NCBI GenBank assembly: GCA_944368215.1
Contig: CALVWX010000012.1
Coordinates: 1-51,455, forward strand
DNA length: 51,455 nt
Reading direction: 5' to 3'
Source of the DNA: an uncultured Clostridia bacterium
GTDB taxonomy: Bacteria; Bacillota; Clostridia; Christensenellales; Borkfalkiaceae
The position numbers were made by a program, and so were the translations under genes. Positions 43,834 through 51,455 of the stretch are shown one piece after another. Position 1 is the stretch's first letter; each line of letters begins with the position of its first letter. The notes beneath the pieces were generated by a model. The model made no database searches. It had not been told where the DNA came from and worked only from the letters and a program-made list of their open reading frames with translations.

Positions 43834-44184
43834 ATGAAGGCACCGAAGCTGAGTTTATACCAGGTAATAGGAGAAAACATAAAGCGCAGAATAGCCGCAG
43901 GCGCGCTTAAGGAAGGCGACAAACTGCCCAGCTGCCGCGACTTTGCCGAAGAGTTGGGCGTTAACCCCAACACCGTGCAGAGGGCCTACACCCAGCTTGA
44001 GGACGAAGGCATAGTGTTCACCATCGCAAAGAAGGGCGTTTTTGTTTCGAGCGCGCGCCGTCCCCGCCCCGACAGAGGACAGATGCTTTTATCCAAAATT
44101 GCTGAACTCAAAAGCCTCGGCTACACGAGGGAAGAAATTGCTGCGGCATTGGGCGCCGTATTTGCAGACACCCCCACCGTCTGA
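43834..44184 (+). CDS. YtrA-type GntR-family regulator
   Basis: The 116-residue protein has a GntR winged helix (YQVIGENIKRRIAAGALKEGDKLPS, given as YQVIGENIKRRIAAG and ALKEGDKLPS, then LGVNPNTVQRAYTQLEDEG) and a short C-terminal helix pair instead of a ligand domain, which defines the YtrA subfamily. Such regulators usually precede ABC transporter genes and repress them. Here a terminator follows at once, so it is a solo regulator. The start at 43834 has GAGGGAG upstream. Palindromic and tandem operators overlap its promoter, which implies autoregulation. Confidence 0.9.
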   Translation: MKAPKLSLYQVIGENIKRRIAAGALKEGDKLPSCRDFAEELGVNPNTVQRAYTQLEDEGIVFTIAKKGVFVSSARRPRPDRGQMLLSKIAELKSLGYTREEIAAALGAVFADTPTV

Positions 44185-44205
44185 ATTTTATCGCCTGAAT
44201 TTAAA

Positions 44206-44250
44206 AGCGCGGGAGCATTGCGATATGTAATGCTCCCGCGCTATTTGTTT
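44206..44250 (+). terminator. Terminator of the GntR gene
   Basis: AGCGCGGGAGCATT (44206-44219) pairs with AATGCTCCCGCGCT (44229-44242), followed by ATTTGTTT. Confidence 0.88.
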
Positions 44251-44274
44251 ATAATATTTTAAAGCTGCTGCTTT

Positions 44275-45423
44275 TCAGCGGCTGCGGATTGCCGAAATTA
44301 CTTTTTTCAATATTTCCACGGCGGCGAGAACCTCGTCTTTGGTATTGTCACGGCCGAATGAAAAGCGCACGGCCGATTTTACTCTGTCTTCGTCCAGCCC
44401 CATTGAGGTCAGCACGTGCGAAGTGGTCGTCGCCCCCGAAGAGCACGCCGCGCCCGTAGAAGCCGCGACGCCGTTTAAGTCGAGCAGGAAAATTATGTTC
44501 TGCCCGTCACAGCCGGAAAAGCTTAAATTGGAGTGCGAAGGCAAGCGCCGCGCTCCTCCGCCGTTGACGGCGACGCCGTCGATTTGGCAAAGGACGAGAT
44601 TTTCGAACATGTCGCGCAAATCTTCGACCCGCTTTGCCTCTTCCTGCGCGCGCTTATGGCTTAAAGCCAGACTTTCGGCCATGCCGACTATCGCGGGGGT
44701 GTTGAGCGTTCCGCCGCGCAAACCCCTCTCCTGATGTCCGCCGGACATCTGCCGCGTAAAGCGCACGCCCTTTTTTATACAGGCCGCGCCCACGCCCTTG
44801 GGGCCGTAAAATTTGTGCGCCGAAAGCGCGTACCCGTCTGCGGGAAATTGAGACAGAGGCATTACCCCCGCCGACTGAACACAGTCGCACCAGAGATACG
44901 CCCCGCGCTTGTACACCTCGTCATAAATTTCCGATATCGGCTGAATGACGCCCGTTTCGTTGTTGGCCGACATAACGGCGACGAGAATTGTATCTCCGCG
45001 CATCGCCCGCGCAACGTCTTCAGCGCGTATAACCCCGTTGCCGTCGGGATTGACGAAAGTCACTTCGAACCCGAAAGCGCGCAAATCGAGCGCGCTCTCT
45101 ATGACGGCGGGGTGCTCAACGGCGGATATGACGAGGTGTTTCCCCCTGTCCGCATTGGCGAGGCTTATGCCCTTTATGCCGAGGTTGTCGGCTTCCGTTC
45201 CGCCGCACGTAAAGTACAATTCGGCGGGGGATATGCCCGATTCAACGGCTATTTTATCGCGCGCGGAAGTGACGGCGTTGGCTGCCTCCCGCCCGAAAGA
45301 ATGCTGGGAGGACGCGTTGCCGAAAACGTCGGTAAAATACGGCGCCATTAAATTGAATACGCCGCCGTCGAGCGGAGTCGTGGCGGCGTGGTCGAGATAA
45401 ATTTTTTTAATTTGCGATGACAT
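44275..45423 (-). CDS. Cysteine desulfurase (NifS/IscS family)
   Basis: The 382-residue PLP enzyme begins KKIYLDHAATTPLDG and has GGTEADNLGIKG, EHPAVIES, SANNETGVIQP, the PLP lysine in SAHKFYGPKG and the catalytic cysteine in GAACSSGATTTSHVL (about residues 325-340). It releases sulfur from cysteine for iron-sulfur clusters or thiolated tRNA. The first substrate-side aspartate region reads WCDCVQSAG, with an unusual second cysteine. No IscU or MnmA gene is adjacent in the window. It overlaps the upstream gene by 17 bases, so they form an operon. Confidence 0.94.
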   Translation of the reverse strand: MSSQIKKIYLDHAATTPLDGGVFNLMAPYFTDVFGNASSQHSFGREAANAVTSARDKIAVESGISPAELYFTCGGTEADNLGIKGISLANADRGKHLVISAVEHPAVIESALDLRAFGFEVTFVNPDGNGVIRAEDVARAMRGDTILVAVMSANNETGVIQPISEIYDEVYKRGAYLWCDCVQSAGVMPLSQFPADGYALSAHKFYGPKGVGAACIKKGVRFTRQMSGGHQERGLRGGTLNTPAIVGMAESLALSHKRAQEEAKRVEDLRDMFENLVLCQIDGVAVNGGGARRLPSHSNLSFSGCDGQNIIFLLDLNGVAASTGAACSSGATTTSHVLTSMGLDEDRVKSAVRFSFGRDNTKDEVLAAVEILKKVISAIRSR

Positions 45424-46297
45424 TGTAAATTGTCCTTAAGGCTTCGAGCCGGGATTTAGCCGCCTCGTAGTCGCGGCCGAGCTGCGTACGCGAATTGTCG
45501 CGGTTCATGCGCACCCTGCGCCAAGTGGTGGAAAGCCTGCGCGCGGCAAAAAGCACGGCGACAAAACAAAGCGCGGCGAGCACGCCGAATATGACGGTAA
45601 GCCAAATGAACGCGCCGCTCGTATCGGCGAACATTACGGTTGAAAAATAGATTGCGAGCGCGCCGAAAATTATAAATGGCGCGAGCAGAGCGAGGCAGAT
45701 TATAACCGACTTTCTGTTGTCGGCGGAAAAGCGCACGGCGCGCCCGGCCTTGGCCTTTTCGTTGCGTTCGTCCAGCTCTTCAACCTGCGGTTGGAGGGCA
45801 GATATCATGCCATGAAGCCTCTCGGCTCCCTCTTCGCGCAGCTCCTGTCTGCGCTCCTGAGATGAGAACTTTTCCACATTGCGCGCCGCGGCTACGGCGT
45901 CGCCGAGAACGCCCTGCGAAAAGTCGGTGAGGCGCCTTGTATAAATCATCAGTTCGAGCGCGGCGACTTCGCCGTCCTCGGGCAAAATTTCCTTTGCCTG
46001 CGCGAGATATTCGAGCGCGGTGGAAAATCTTTCCGCCTCAACCTCTCCCCTCGCCTTTTCGAGCAGGGATTGGACGACGTTCTGCTCTTCGCTCGCCTCG
46101 TAATGGTTGGCCTCTTCCGCGTCGTAGGCGTAGCCCTCGTCTATGTCGGGAGCGTGGTCGAAGGATAGTTCGGCCTCTTCGCCGTCGGCGGCAGGTTTTT
46201 CGCCGTCGTCGATTATCAGCTCTTCCTCGCCGTCGGCGTTGATGCGGAAGCGGTATTTTTTGTCTTTGTCGTCGTCGATAAGTCTTTCTTCTGCCAT
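45407..46297 (-). CDS. Acidic TPR-like membrane protein
   Basis: The 296-residue protein has a very acidic N-terminus (1-70), a helical repeat region (about 73-130) like a tetratricopeptide pair (ARGEVEAERFSTALEYLAQA), a coiled part with many glutamates, then two membrane segments (about 200-222 and 228-250) and a basic C-terminal tail. I do not recognise a named family. It overlaps the cysteine desulfurase gene by 17 bases and follows ispE by one base, so the three share a transcript. A role with the desulfurase is possible by position only. Confidence 0.7.
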   Translation of the reverse strand: MAEERLIDDDKDKKYRFRINADGEEELIIDDGEKPAADGEEAELSFDHAPDIDEGYAYDAEEANHYEASEEQNVVQSLLEKARGEVEAERFSTALEYLAQAKEILPEDGEVAALELMIYTRRLTDFSQGVLGDAVAAARNVEKFSSQERRQELREEGAERLHGMISALQPQVEELDERNEKAKAGRAVRFSADNRKSVIICLALLAPFIIFGALAIYFSTVMFADTSGAFIWLTVIFGVLAALCFVAVLFAARRLSTTWRRVRMNRDNSRTQLGRDYEAAKSRLEALRTIYNVIAN

Positions 46298-46298
46298 A

Positions 46299-47162
46299 TC
46301 AGATATACCTCTCGGGGACTATTGTCTGCGCCTTTAAAGCGCGGCACGAGCCCCTGTATTTTTCAAACGCGCGGTCGCGCGCGTCCTTATCGGTGAACAG
46401 CGCATACACGCAGCTGCCCGAACCCGTCATATTCACGCCGTCTGCGCCGAGCGACGACAAGTCGTCCGCCGCCTCCCTTACCTGCGCATTTATAACGGCC
46501 GCTGCGGGATACAGGCCGTTTGAAAGGCTATTACCCACATTGCCTAATTGCCCCGCACATATGGCGCGGTGAACGGCCGATGACGTGCGGCGTTTTTCGG
46601 GATAAACGTCGGAAAGCGCATAGCACCTGCCGGTTGAGACGCCCTCTTCGGGCAGGGCCAGAATGAGGTAAAAAGTCGCCGCGCAGTCTATCGGGCTGAC
46701 CCTTTCGCCCCTGCCCGTAATGCGCGCGTATCCGCCGCGGAGCATATAGCCGCAGTCGCTTCCCACCTTGTCTGCGACGGCCTTTAAACCATCATAATCG
46801 GTTATGCCGTAAAGGTGAGCCATGGCGTTGAGCACGCCCGCGACGTCGGCCGAGGAACCGCCCAGCCCGGCGCCCATGGGAATGCTTTTCTCAACGAAGA
46901 TATCCGCGCCGCGCGTTCCGAACTTCTCCACAAACGCGCGGGCCGCAATTACCGCATTGTTTTTATCGGCGGGAATACCCTCGCTGCCCATGCCGCGCAT
47001 GGTCACCGATATCAGGTTGTCCGCACGGGGCGACGCGGTGACTGCGTCGAAAATGTTTACCGAGGCGACGACGCTGTCTATACAATGATAGCCGCCGCGC
47101 GCGCCGGTTACGTCGAGGCTGAGATTAATTTTTGCATATGCCTTAACGGTGACGCTTTCCAT
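46299..47162 (-). CDS. ispE: 4-diphosphocytidyl-2-C-methyl-D-erythritol kinase
   Basis: The 287-residue GHMP kinase starts VKAYAKINLSLDVTG and has the ATP-binding PMGAGLGGSSADVAGVLNAM at about residues 88-107 and MTGSGSCVYALF near 250. It phosphorylates CDP-methylerythritol in the MEP isoprenoid pathway. I start it at 47162. The -10 box TATAAT ends six bases before this ATG and there is no ribosome site, so a leaderless message is predicted. The downstream genes (TPR protein, cysteine desulfurase) follow closely on the same strand. Confidence 0.95.
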   Translation of the reverse strand: MESVTVKAYAKINLSLDVTGARGGYHCIDSVVASVNIFDAVTASPRADNLISVTMRGMGSEGIPADKNNAVIAARAFVEKFGTRGADIFVEKSIPMGAGLGGSSADVAGVLNAMAHLYGITDYDGLKAVADKVGSDCGYMLRGGYARITGRGERVSPIDCAATFYLILALPEEGVSTGRCYALSDVYPEKRRTSSAVHRAICAGQLGNVGNSLSNGLYPAAAVINAQVREAADDLSSLGADGVNMTGSGSCVYALFTDKDARDRAFEKYRGSCRALKAQTIVPERYI

Positions 47163-47168
47163 ACAGAT

Positions 47169-47197
47169 ATTATAACACACCGAGGCGTGCTTTTCAA
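47169..47197 (-). promoter_or_regulatory. Promoter of ispE, predicting a leaderless mRNA
   Basis: TTGAAA (47192-47197) and TATAAT (47169-47174) on the reverse strand are 17 bases apart, followed by six bases and the ATG. The expected +1 is the A of the start codon. Confidence 0.82.
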
Positions 47198-47207
47198 TGA
47201 TTTTGGC

Positions 47208-47250
47208 AATAAAAATTGCTGTCGCCCGCCGCTTAAAGCGGCGGGCGACA
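47208..47250 (-). terminator. Terminator of the SPOCS-LysM gene
   Basis: A perfect 15-bp stem TGTCGCCCGCCGCTT (47220-47234) / AAGCGGCGGGCGACA (47236-47250) is followed on the reverse strand by GCAATTTTTAT. Confidence 0.88.
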
Positions 47251-47269
47251 GCACCCTGTCATGTCAGTT

Positions 47270-48751
47270 TTATTTTTTTCTGTAGATAAGCACGCGCTCC
47301 CTTCCCGATAACGGATACTTTAAATCGGGATTGACGGCGGCTACCTGTTCGGGCGGGCAGTTGAGCTTTCTTGCGGCGTCCCACAGCCCGTCGCCCGATG
47401 AGGGGATTATAACCGTTACGGCGCTGTCCTCGGGAGGCAGAGCTTCGCCTTCCTCTATGGCCGTCAGATATGTCACGCACGAAGTTTTGGGATATTCGGC
47501 GCACACCTTTATAAGCGCTTCGCCCTCAATCTGACCCTCGGAGGGCTGTTTTACGCTGACGCCGCACACCGAGCACGCCGCCTTCGCCCCGTCGTCCGCG
47601 CTTATCTTTACCGAAAAAGGCAGTGATATTTCTGTAGATTTTACGTCGCCGCCCTGTTCGTACATCAATACGGCCGTCACAGCGCCCTCAACGGCGCCGG
47701 TGCCAGCCACATATTCATATTCGGCCTTGGGCAGAGCTACGGCGAGGAACCTACATGTAAAATCGAGCTTGGCTTTTGCCGACGCGGGCGAAGATATGCG
47801 CTCGGAATAGAGTTTGCGCTCGGCCGGAACACAGAAATTTTCCTCCGACTTTGAAAGTGAGAGCGCGTTTGTGCAGCTGAATGCATCCGCGGCCGCGGCC
47901 TGTTCGGAACGCTGTGCAAACCAGCCGCTCGCCGCAAGCGTACACGAGAATTCCACCCTGCACTTGCCGCGCTCGTCGTCTACGGTGGCGTTGACGTTCA
48001 TGTCGCGGATTTCGGCATTGACGCGCGGCAGAGCGCCCGCAAAACTGTCCTCGCAGGGTATGACGCACCTGAAGGGTATTACCCTTTCGAAGCTGGCAGG
48101 CCCCGAACGGCGCATGGCGAGAAGGCTTAAATTAATTTCGCCGGAGGCCGCAACTTCGCCCGTGCCGCACTCTGCGGAGGTGACGAGCGCGCAGGCGGAA
48201 GGAACGAGAATGTCGTCGACGCCGTCGGCTTCAAAATCGTCCTCCACCTCGCACTCGCCCGAAAAGGTTATGAAGGAGAAAAATTCTTTTGTCTGAGTCT
48301 TTAAATAAGCGCCCTCGCACGCCGTTATGAATGTGCGCTCGGCGAGGGCAAAAACGTCTACGTCGGCACATACTATGGCAGATACGACTATCGCCGAGCC
48401 GTCGCGGCGGGTAGACACGCGCTCGCAGGTCAGGCGGCAGACGGCGGTCTGCGCGGGAGCTAAAGCTTCGTCGTCGCAATAGTGCGAAAACTCGGCCCCC
48501 TTCTGCATGCGGCAGAGCTTGCCCTCCTCGTCGCTGTAAACTATGGTGAAGATTATTCTGCCGCTGTAATTGACCCTGCCCGACGAGACCTCGCAGCTTA
48601 AAAGACTGACCTGCGGGCAGGCGGCGAGCACTTCGGATATGCCGTCCGACTGGGTGAAGCGCGTCTGCGCCACCGTCTGGGCGCTTAAAGAAGTAACCGC
48701 GCGGGTGTATGAAAGAGAGCTTGTTTGGGGTTTTATCATATTTATGACCAT
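47270..48751 (-). CDS. SPOCS (DUF3794)-LysM spore protein
   Basis: The product has about 493 residues. It has SPOCS-like beta-rich segments (VNYSGRIIFTIVYSDEEGKLCR at about 60-80, and AEVSGEINLSLLAMRR-type repeats in the middle) and a C-terminal LysM-like domain (about 445-493) with VIIPSSGDGLWDAARKLNCPPEQV. Proteins of this layout are spore-coat or cortex-binding components. The gene is alone on its transcript, with a terminator behind it. The start is uncertain among in-frame ATGs at 48766, 48751 and 48739; GAGGAGG favours 48751. Confidence 0.85.
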   Translation of the reverse strand: MVINMIKPQTSSLSYTRAVTSLSAQTVAQTRFTQSDGISEVLAACPQVSLLSCEVSSGRVNYSGRIIFTIVYSDEEGKLCRMQKGAEFSHYCDDEALAPAQTAVCRLTCERVSTRRDGSAIVVSAIVCADVDVFALAERTFITACEGAYLKTQTKEFFSFITFSGECEVEDDFEADGVDDILVPSACALVTSAECGTGEVAASGEINLSLLAMRRSGPASFERVIPFRCVIPCEDSFAGALPRVNAEIRDMNVNATVDDERGKCRVEFSCTLAASGWFAQRSEQAAAADAFSCTNALSLSKSEENFCVPAERKLYSERISSPASAKAKLDFTCRFLAVALPKAEYEYVAGTGAVEGAVTAVLMYEQGGDVKSTEISLPFSVKISADDGAKAACSVCGVSVKQPSEGQIEGEALIKVCAEYPKTSCVTYLTAIEEGEALPPEDSAVTVIIPSSGDGLWDAARKLNCPPEQVAAVNPDLKYPLSGRERVLIYRKK

Positions 48752-48874
48752 GACCTCCTCTGCCATAAAAATATCCGTAAACACGGCCGCGCTATCCGCA
48801 GGTTAAGCCTGCCGTGCGCCGCACCGTTCGTTTTATTACAAGATATAATATGCCGCAAGGCCGCGCAATATGAC

Positions 48875-49117
48875 TTAAATACCCTTACTGATTTTTACTC
48901 GCCCGCACAAAATTTCCGAATACGAATATGCGGTCTTACCGAGAAAATTTTTATCGTGAGGTTTTACGGTAAAAATCGAAGGATATACCCCCGACAATGT
49001 TGCGGGGAAGGTGACGAATTTATTCCGCCCGAGATTGAGTTTGACCGTCACGTCGCAGTTGTTGCAGTCCATTATGTTCTGTTTTATTGTATTTATGGAA
49101 GTTGCCGTTTTAATCAT
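48875..49117 (-). CDS. veg: Veg-like protein
   Basis: The 80-residue protein matches Veg (DUF1021): an N-terminal helix SINTIKQNI, VTVKLNLGRNKFVTFPATL, GVYPSIFTVK and AYSYSEILCGRVKIS near the end. In Bacillus subtilis, Veg stimulates biofilm gene expression and is abundantly made. Length is typical. In many Bacillota the gene lies just upstream of ispE; here the SPOCS-LysM gene lies between them, so the neighbourhood is partly conserved. The ribosome site is weak. Confidence 0.88.
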   Translation of the reverse strand: MIKTATSINTIKQNIMDCNNCDVTVKLNLGRNKFVTFPATLSGVYPSIFTVKPHDKNFLGKTAYSYSEILCGRVKISKGI

Positions 49118-49159
49118 ACCACTTATTATTGCCCTAATTTTTGAAAAATATTAATCCGG

Positions 49160-49194
49160 CAACGTACCGTTGCATCTGTGCTCCGCAATCAGGC
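49160..49194. repeat. CGTAACG/CCGCAATC short repeat, copy 3
   Basis: CAACGTACCGTTG, then CATCTGTG and CTCCGCAATCAGGC, matches the copies at 8138 and 8236. It lies just upstream of veg. Confidence 0.6.
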
Positions 49195-49241
49195 TTTATA
49201 TAAAACACATACTCCTCTTGCGGCCAACGACTCCCCCTCCC

Positions 49242-49414
49242 TGTCATCCTGAGCGGAGCCGCAGGCGAAGTCGAAGGAACTCGCAAAGTTTTATATAATG
49301 CAGGACACTTTACAAACAGCGCATACCGCCCCATTGTCGGCCGCAATACGGCCATATGCGTTCGACTGCGCTCGTCGGGCAGAAGGCCATCCTTGCTCAA
49401 TGCTCAGCATGACA
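49242..49414. mobile_element. MITE-like element with TGTCAT terminal inverted repeats, short copy
   Basis: TGTCATCCTGAGCG (49242-49255) is matched at 12 of 14 positions by the reverse complement of TGCTCAGCATGACA (49401-49414). Inner words GCCGCAGGCG and TTCGACTGCGC are shared with the element at 25263-25489. No coding capacity. Confidence 0.6.
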
Positions 49415-49430
49415 ACGTGGTTTTAATACA

Positions 49431-49466
49431 AAAAAAATGCCGCCGCGGGCTTTTCCCGCGGCGGCA
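49431..49466 (-). terminator. Terminator of the acidic zinc-ribbon gene
   Basis: TGCCGCCGCGGG (49438-49449) pairs with CCCGCGGCGGCA (49455-49466); the reverse strand then reads a run of T. Confidence 0.9.
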
Positions 49467-49520
49467 AACCTTTTTATTATTGTATTTAAATATTACTTAC
49501 ACATCTCAGGCGCGATTAAA

Positions 49521-50018
49521 TCAGAACAGATCGTCATCGTCGTCCTCATCGTCATCTTCGTCGTCTTCATCGTCGAAATCGTCGTCGGCAAGGTCGGCGA
49601 GGGGGTCGTCGTCAAAGTCATCGTGTTCGCTGTCGCTTTCGGAATCGTCCTCTTCCTCTTCGGCTTTGAACTCTTCTTCAAGTTCTTCGTCGTCGATGGT
49701 CAGGTCGTCCATATCGTCGTCGAGATAGCTCTTCCACTCTTCGTCCTTTTCGGGGTCGACTTCCTCTTCCTCCTCATATTCGGCTTTGCGGCGGCACGAT
49801 TCGCACATAGTCTCGCCGAACTGAATGCGGTTGACGCCGCATACGGGGCAAAGCTCGGTGTTTTCGGTATCGAGAGCTTCGTCCATTTCCTCGTCGTCGA
49901 GGTCGGCAAACTGAAGTTTGTTGCCCTTCATTTCGGCAATGCACACGTCGCAGTATTCCTGTTTGTCGGCGTCGATGTAGTTAAGTTCGCACCTGGGGCA
50001 TTTGATATATCTTACCAT
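49521..50018 (-). CDS. Zinc-ribbon protein with long acidic tail
   Basis: The 165-residue protein has four CxxC pairs, at residues 7-10, 23-26, 57-60 and 72-75, enough for two zinc ribbons. The remainder (about 80-165) is almost entirely aspartate and glutamate, ending in a poly-acidic stretch and LF. The acidic tail recalls RpoE (delta) of Bacillota RNA polymerase, but the zinc part differs, so I give no function. The ATG has GGGAG upstream and its own terminator follows, so it is a single-gene unit. Confidence 0.8.
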   Translation of the reverse strand: MVRYIKCPRCELNYIDADKQEYCDVCIAEMKGNKLQFADLDDEEMDEALDTENTELCPVCGVNRIQFGETMCESCRRKAEYEEEEEVDPEKDEEWKSYLDDDMDDLTIDDEELEEEFKAEEEEDDSESDSEHDDFDDDPLADLADDDFDDEDDEDDDEDDDDDLF

Positions 50019-50195
50019 ACGATTTTCTCCCGTTCATATATAAATATAACGCATCACTAAAACGCGCTTATTTTTTTACGCGTATCATTATATTAATATT
50101 TACCCCGTTTGTAAACTGTTTTAACAAAATAATTTGCTATTTTCAAAAAAAATATGCCAAAGCTGTAAACCTATACGCGTCATAGAACAAAATCG

Positions 50196-50528
50196 CTATT
50201 CATAATCGCCCATGTCGCGCCGTCCGTCGCCGCGCGGAGGCGGGCAAAACGGGTTTGGCGGACAGGGCGGTTTTTCGGGCGGGCAGTCCTTTTTGCCCTT
50301 TTCCTCGAGTTTTACAAGTATTACGTCCTCGCCTATCTTAACAATCTGGCCCCACGATATAAATTGCTCGTCGCGCATGAATTTAAAGCCCCTGCCGCCC
50401 GTGACGGTAAAGCCCTTTATTTTATTTTCCGGATAAAAAAAGAGCATATCGCACACCCGCCCGAGGTTTTTTCCGTCGTTCAAGCATATAACCTGCAATT
50501 TTTTAACGGCATTGAAAGAAAGTTCCAT
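50196..50528 (-). CDS. YlmC/YmxH-family PRC-barrel sporulation protein
   Basis: The 110-residue protein has a PRC-barrel domain (about 1-78: VKKLQVICLNDGKNLGRVCD, then FYPENKIKGFTV and ISWGQIVKIGEDVILVKL) as in YlmC/YmxH sporulation proteins. A proline/cysteine-rich tail follows (CPPEKPPCPPNPFCPPPRG), which the basic family members lack. Expression in spores is expected from the family, not shown here. No clear ribosome site precedes the ATG; TAACAT lies six bases before it, so a leaderless start is possible but no -35 is seen. Confidence 0.82.
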   Translation of the reverse strand: MELSFNAVKKLQVICLNDGKNLGRVCDMLFFYPENKIKGFTVTGGRGFKFMRDEQFISWGQIVKIGEDVILVKLEEKGKKDCPPEKPPCPPNPFCPPPRGDGRRDMGDYE

Positions 50529-50693
50529 AGTATAATGTTATGCGCCGCGCCATAAAAGTTGCTTTAAAAATAAAAAAGTTCCGTCCCGCGCTTTTTCCAC
50601 TCGACGAAAACAGCACAGTTTTTTTATCAAAAAGCCGCTCTTTATTTTTTTAATTAATCCCTTTTTGTCATATTTTGTAGTTTACAATCTAAA

Positions 50694-50707
50694 TACAAAC
50701 GTTTGTA
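50694..50707. promoter_or_regulatory. Palindromic site before the Rhs-like gene
   Basis: TACAAACGTTTGTA is a perfect 14-bp palindrome 24 bases before the ATG, downstream of a TACAAT (50683-50688) that could be a -10 box. It could be an operator. No -35 at the proper distance is seen. Confidence 0.45.
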
Positions 50708-50731
50708 AAATAAATTCAGGAGATACAAAAC

Positions 50732-51455
50732 ATGGCAAATTTAGAAAAACAACACGCTTACAAAACCTTTCCCGTATTCGGGAATATAAACATCTCAGAA
50801 GATCTGGCATACAAAACGACCACATGGATAATAGACATTTTATCTCCTAAAAACATGCGCTATGGCGTCCCTATTGAATTTATCGTAAGAAAAAATGAAA
50901 TAGACGACGCCGAAATAAAAATCTTTGGCAGCAACATACGCCTGAATATTTCCGAACGCCTGATTCAGGAAAACGGAATTTCTTGCTATTTTGACGCATT
51001 GGGCGACAAATACGAAGAGCACGAAACACCCAACAATAAAAAAATGGTAAACGGCATGTTTATTACCGAAGACACTGCAGGCTGGATATCCGCACTGCCG
51101 CTTTTTAGTAATGCACAATCCCAAACAGGCCCTATACGCTGGCTCACCAACACCACGGGAGAACCCTTAAAGGGTTTTAATTCCGACGGTTATCTGGTCT
51201 TCATTGTGGAGCCGAAAAGAAAACTTTTATATCGTTTATATCGCTCAGAAAAGTATAACAGCCTATCGGAGATAGAAGAAATCAGCGGGGACGAGCGCAA
51301 ATCATGTTGCATTTTTGATTTTTATAACCTTGAAGATGACGGATGCGACTATGTTAAGACGATAAGAGATACTATAAACGGCCGAAACGTAAACTTTGAA
51401 TATGACGGCGACAGATTATCGCGCATAAGCATGACCAAAGGCGCAAATTATGTAT
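50732..51455 (+). CDS. Rhs/YD-repeat-like protein, N-terminal part, cut by the window end
   Basis: An open frame runs from ATG 50732, after AGGAGA, to the last base without a stop (241 codons). The visible part starts MANLEKQHAYKTFPVFG and ends with NGRNVNFEYDGDRLSRISM, a pattern typical of the first YD/Rhs repeat unit (GR-V-F-YD-LSRI). No signal peptide is seen. Full-length relatives are large surface or toxin-carrying proteins, but the C-terminal domain is out of view. Codon use is AT-rich (AAA, ATA, TTA), unlike the GC-rich neighbours, which suggests recent acquisition. Confidence 0.72.
   Translation, partial: MANLEKQHAYKTFPVFGNINISEDLAYKTTTWIIDILSPKNMRYGVPIEFIVRKNEIDDAEIKIFGSNIRLNISERLIQENGISCYFDALGDKYEEHETPNNKKMVNGMFITEDTAGWISALPLFSNAQSQTGPIRWLTNTTGEPLKGFNSDGYLVFIVEPKRKLLYRLYRSEKYNSLSEIEEISGDERKSCCIFDFYNLEDDGCDYVKTIRDTINGRNVNFEYDGDRLSRISMTKGANYV

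Larger units (their letters stand above)
49118..49520. repeat. Intergenic region with two repeat types
   Basis: No gene is seen in this 403-base gap. It holds copy 3 of the CGTAACG/CCGCAATC repeat (49160-49194), a MITE-like element (49242-49414) and the terminator of the next gene at 49431-49466. Confidence 0.7.

Noticed and set aside
49393-49728. Open frame encoding a poly-serine protein
   Set aside because: It is the reverse of the GAT/GAC/GAA-rich acidic tail of the zinc-ribbon gene; the serine run is a by-product of that composition.

Overview
The window is chromosomal DNA of an endospore-forming member of the Clostridia (Bacillota), with a moderately high G+C content for that group. Evidence for sporulation is direct: a three-gene GerA/GerB/GerC germination operon, SpoIVFA-SpoIVFB, SpmA-SpmB, a YlmC/YmxH-type PRC-barrel protein and a SPOCS (DUF3794)-LysM protein. 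Veg, a ComF-like protein, promoters with TTGACA/TATAAT boxes and strong AGGAGG ribosome sites agree. An uncultured gut lineage such as Christensenellales would fit, but that is a guess. No prophage or rRNA operon is present. One tRNA (Gly, UCC) sits at the left edge.

Layout. 1-3 kb: a thioredoxin-reductase-like flavoprotein without an NADPH motif, then glpK. 3-5 kb: a regulator with two HTH domains and an NCS2 purine permease. 5.3-8 kb: cadC-like/cadA zinc-cadmium efflux operon with a readable promoter and operator. 8.3-9.4 kb: a compact divergent module of two five-cysteine proteins and two XRE regulators around three copies of one operator. 9.5-13.3 kb: a membrane protein carrying a phage-integrase-like core-binding domain, an ABC-F ATPase and a radical SAM protein. 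13.4-15.6 kb: SAM riboswitch, metK, comF. 15.6-21.8 kb: GH4 glycosidase, then pcrA-ligA and a hypothetical gene. 21.9-25.2 kb: rpsU, an ArsP_2-type permease, a MalK-like protein with degenerate catalytic motifs, queH. 25.6-28.3 kb: an odd carbamoyltransferase, then trmB and a phosphoesterase. 28.8-33.3 kb: a small membrane protein and the ger operon. 33.3-36.4 kb: PadR/HAAS pair, OGG1-type glycosylase, zinc phospholipase C-like protein. 36.4-42.2 kb: spoIVFAB, rsmA, tatD, metG. 42.3-44.2 kb: spmAB, a probable small RNA, a solo YtrA-type GntR regulator. 44.3-50.5 kb: cysteine desulfurase, TPR membrane protein, ispE, SPOCS-LysM, veg, an acidic zinc-ribbon protein, YlmC/YmxH. 50.7 kb to the end: the N-terminus of an AT-rich Rhs/YD-repeat-like protein cut by the window.

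Most genes are housekeeping. The unusual material lies in the spaces between them. At least four families of short structured repeats recur in the intergenic regions, two with paired base changes that preserve their hairpins. Several promoters (radical SAM gene, queH, trmB, ispE) place the -10 box 6 to 8 nt before the ATG, which implies leaderless mRNAs. The most notable proteins are the XRE/cysteine-protein module, the membrane protein with an integrase-like domain, the pseudo-ATPase and the NADPH-site-less flavoprotein.
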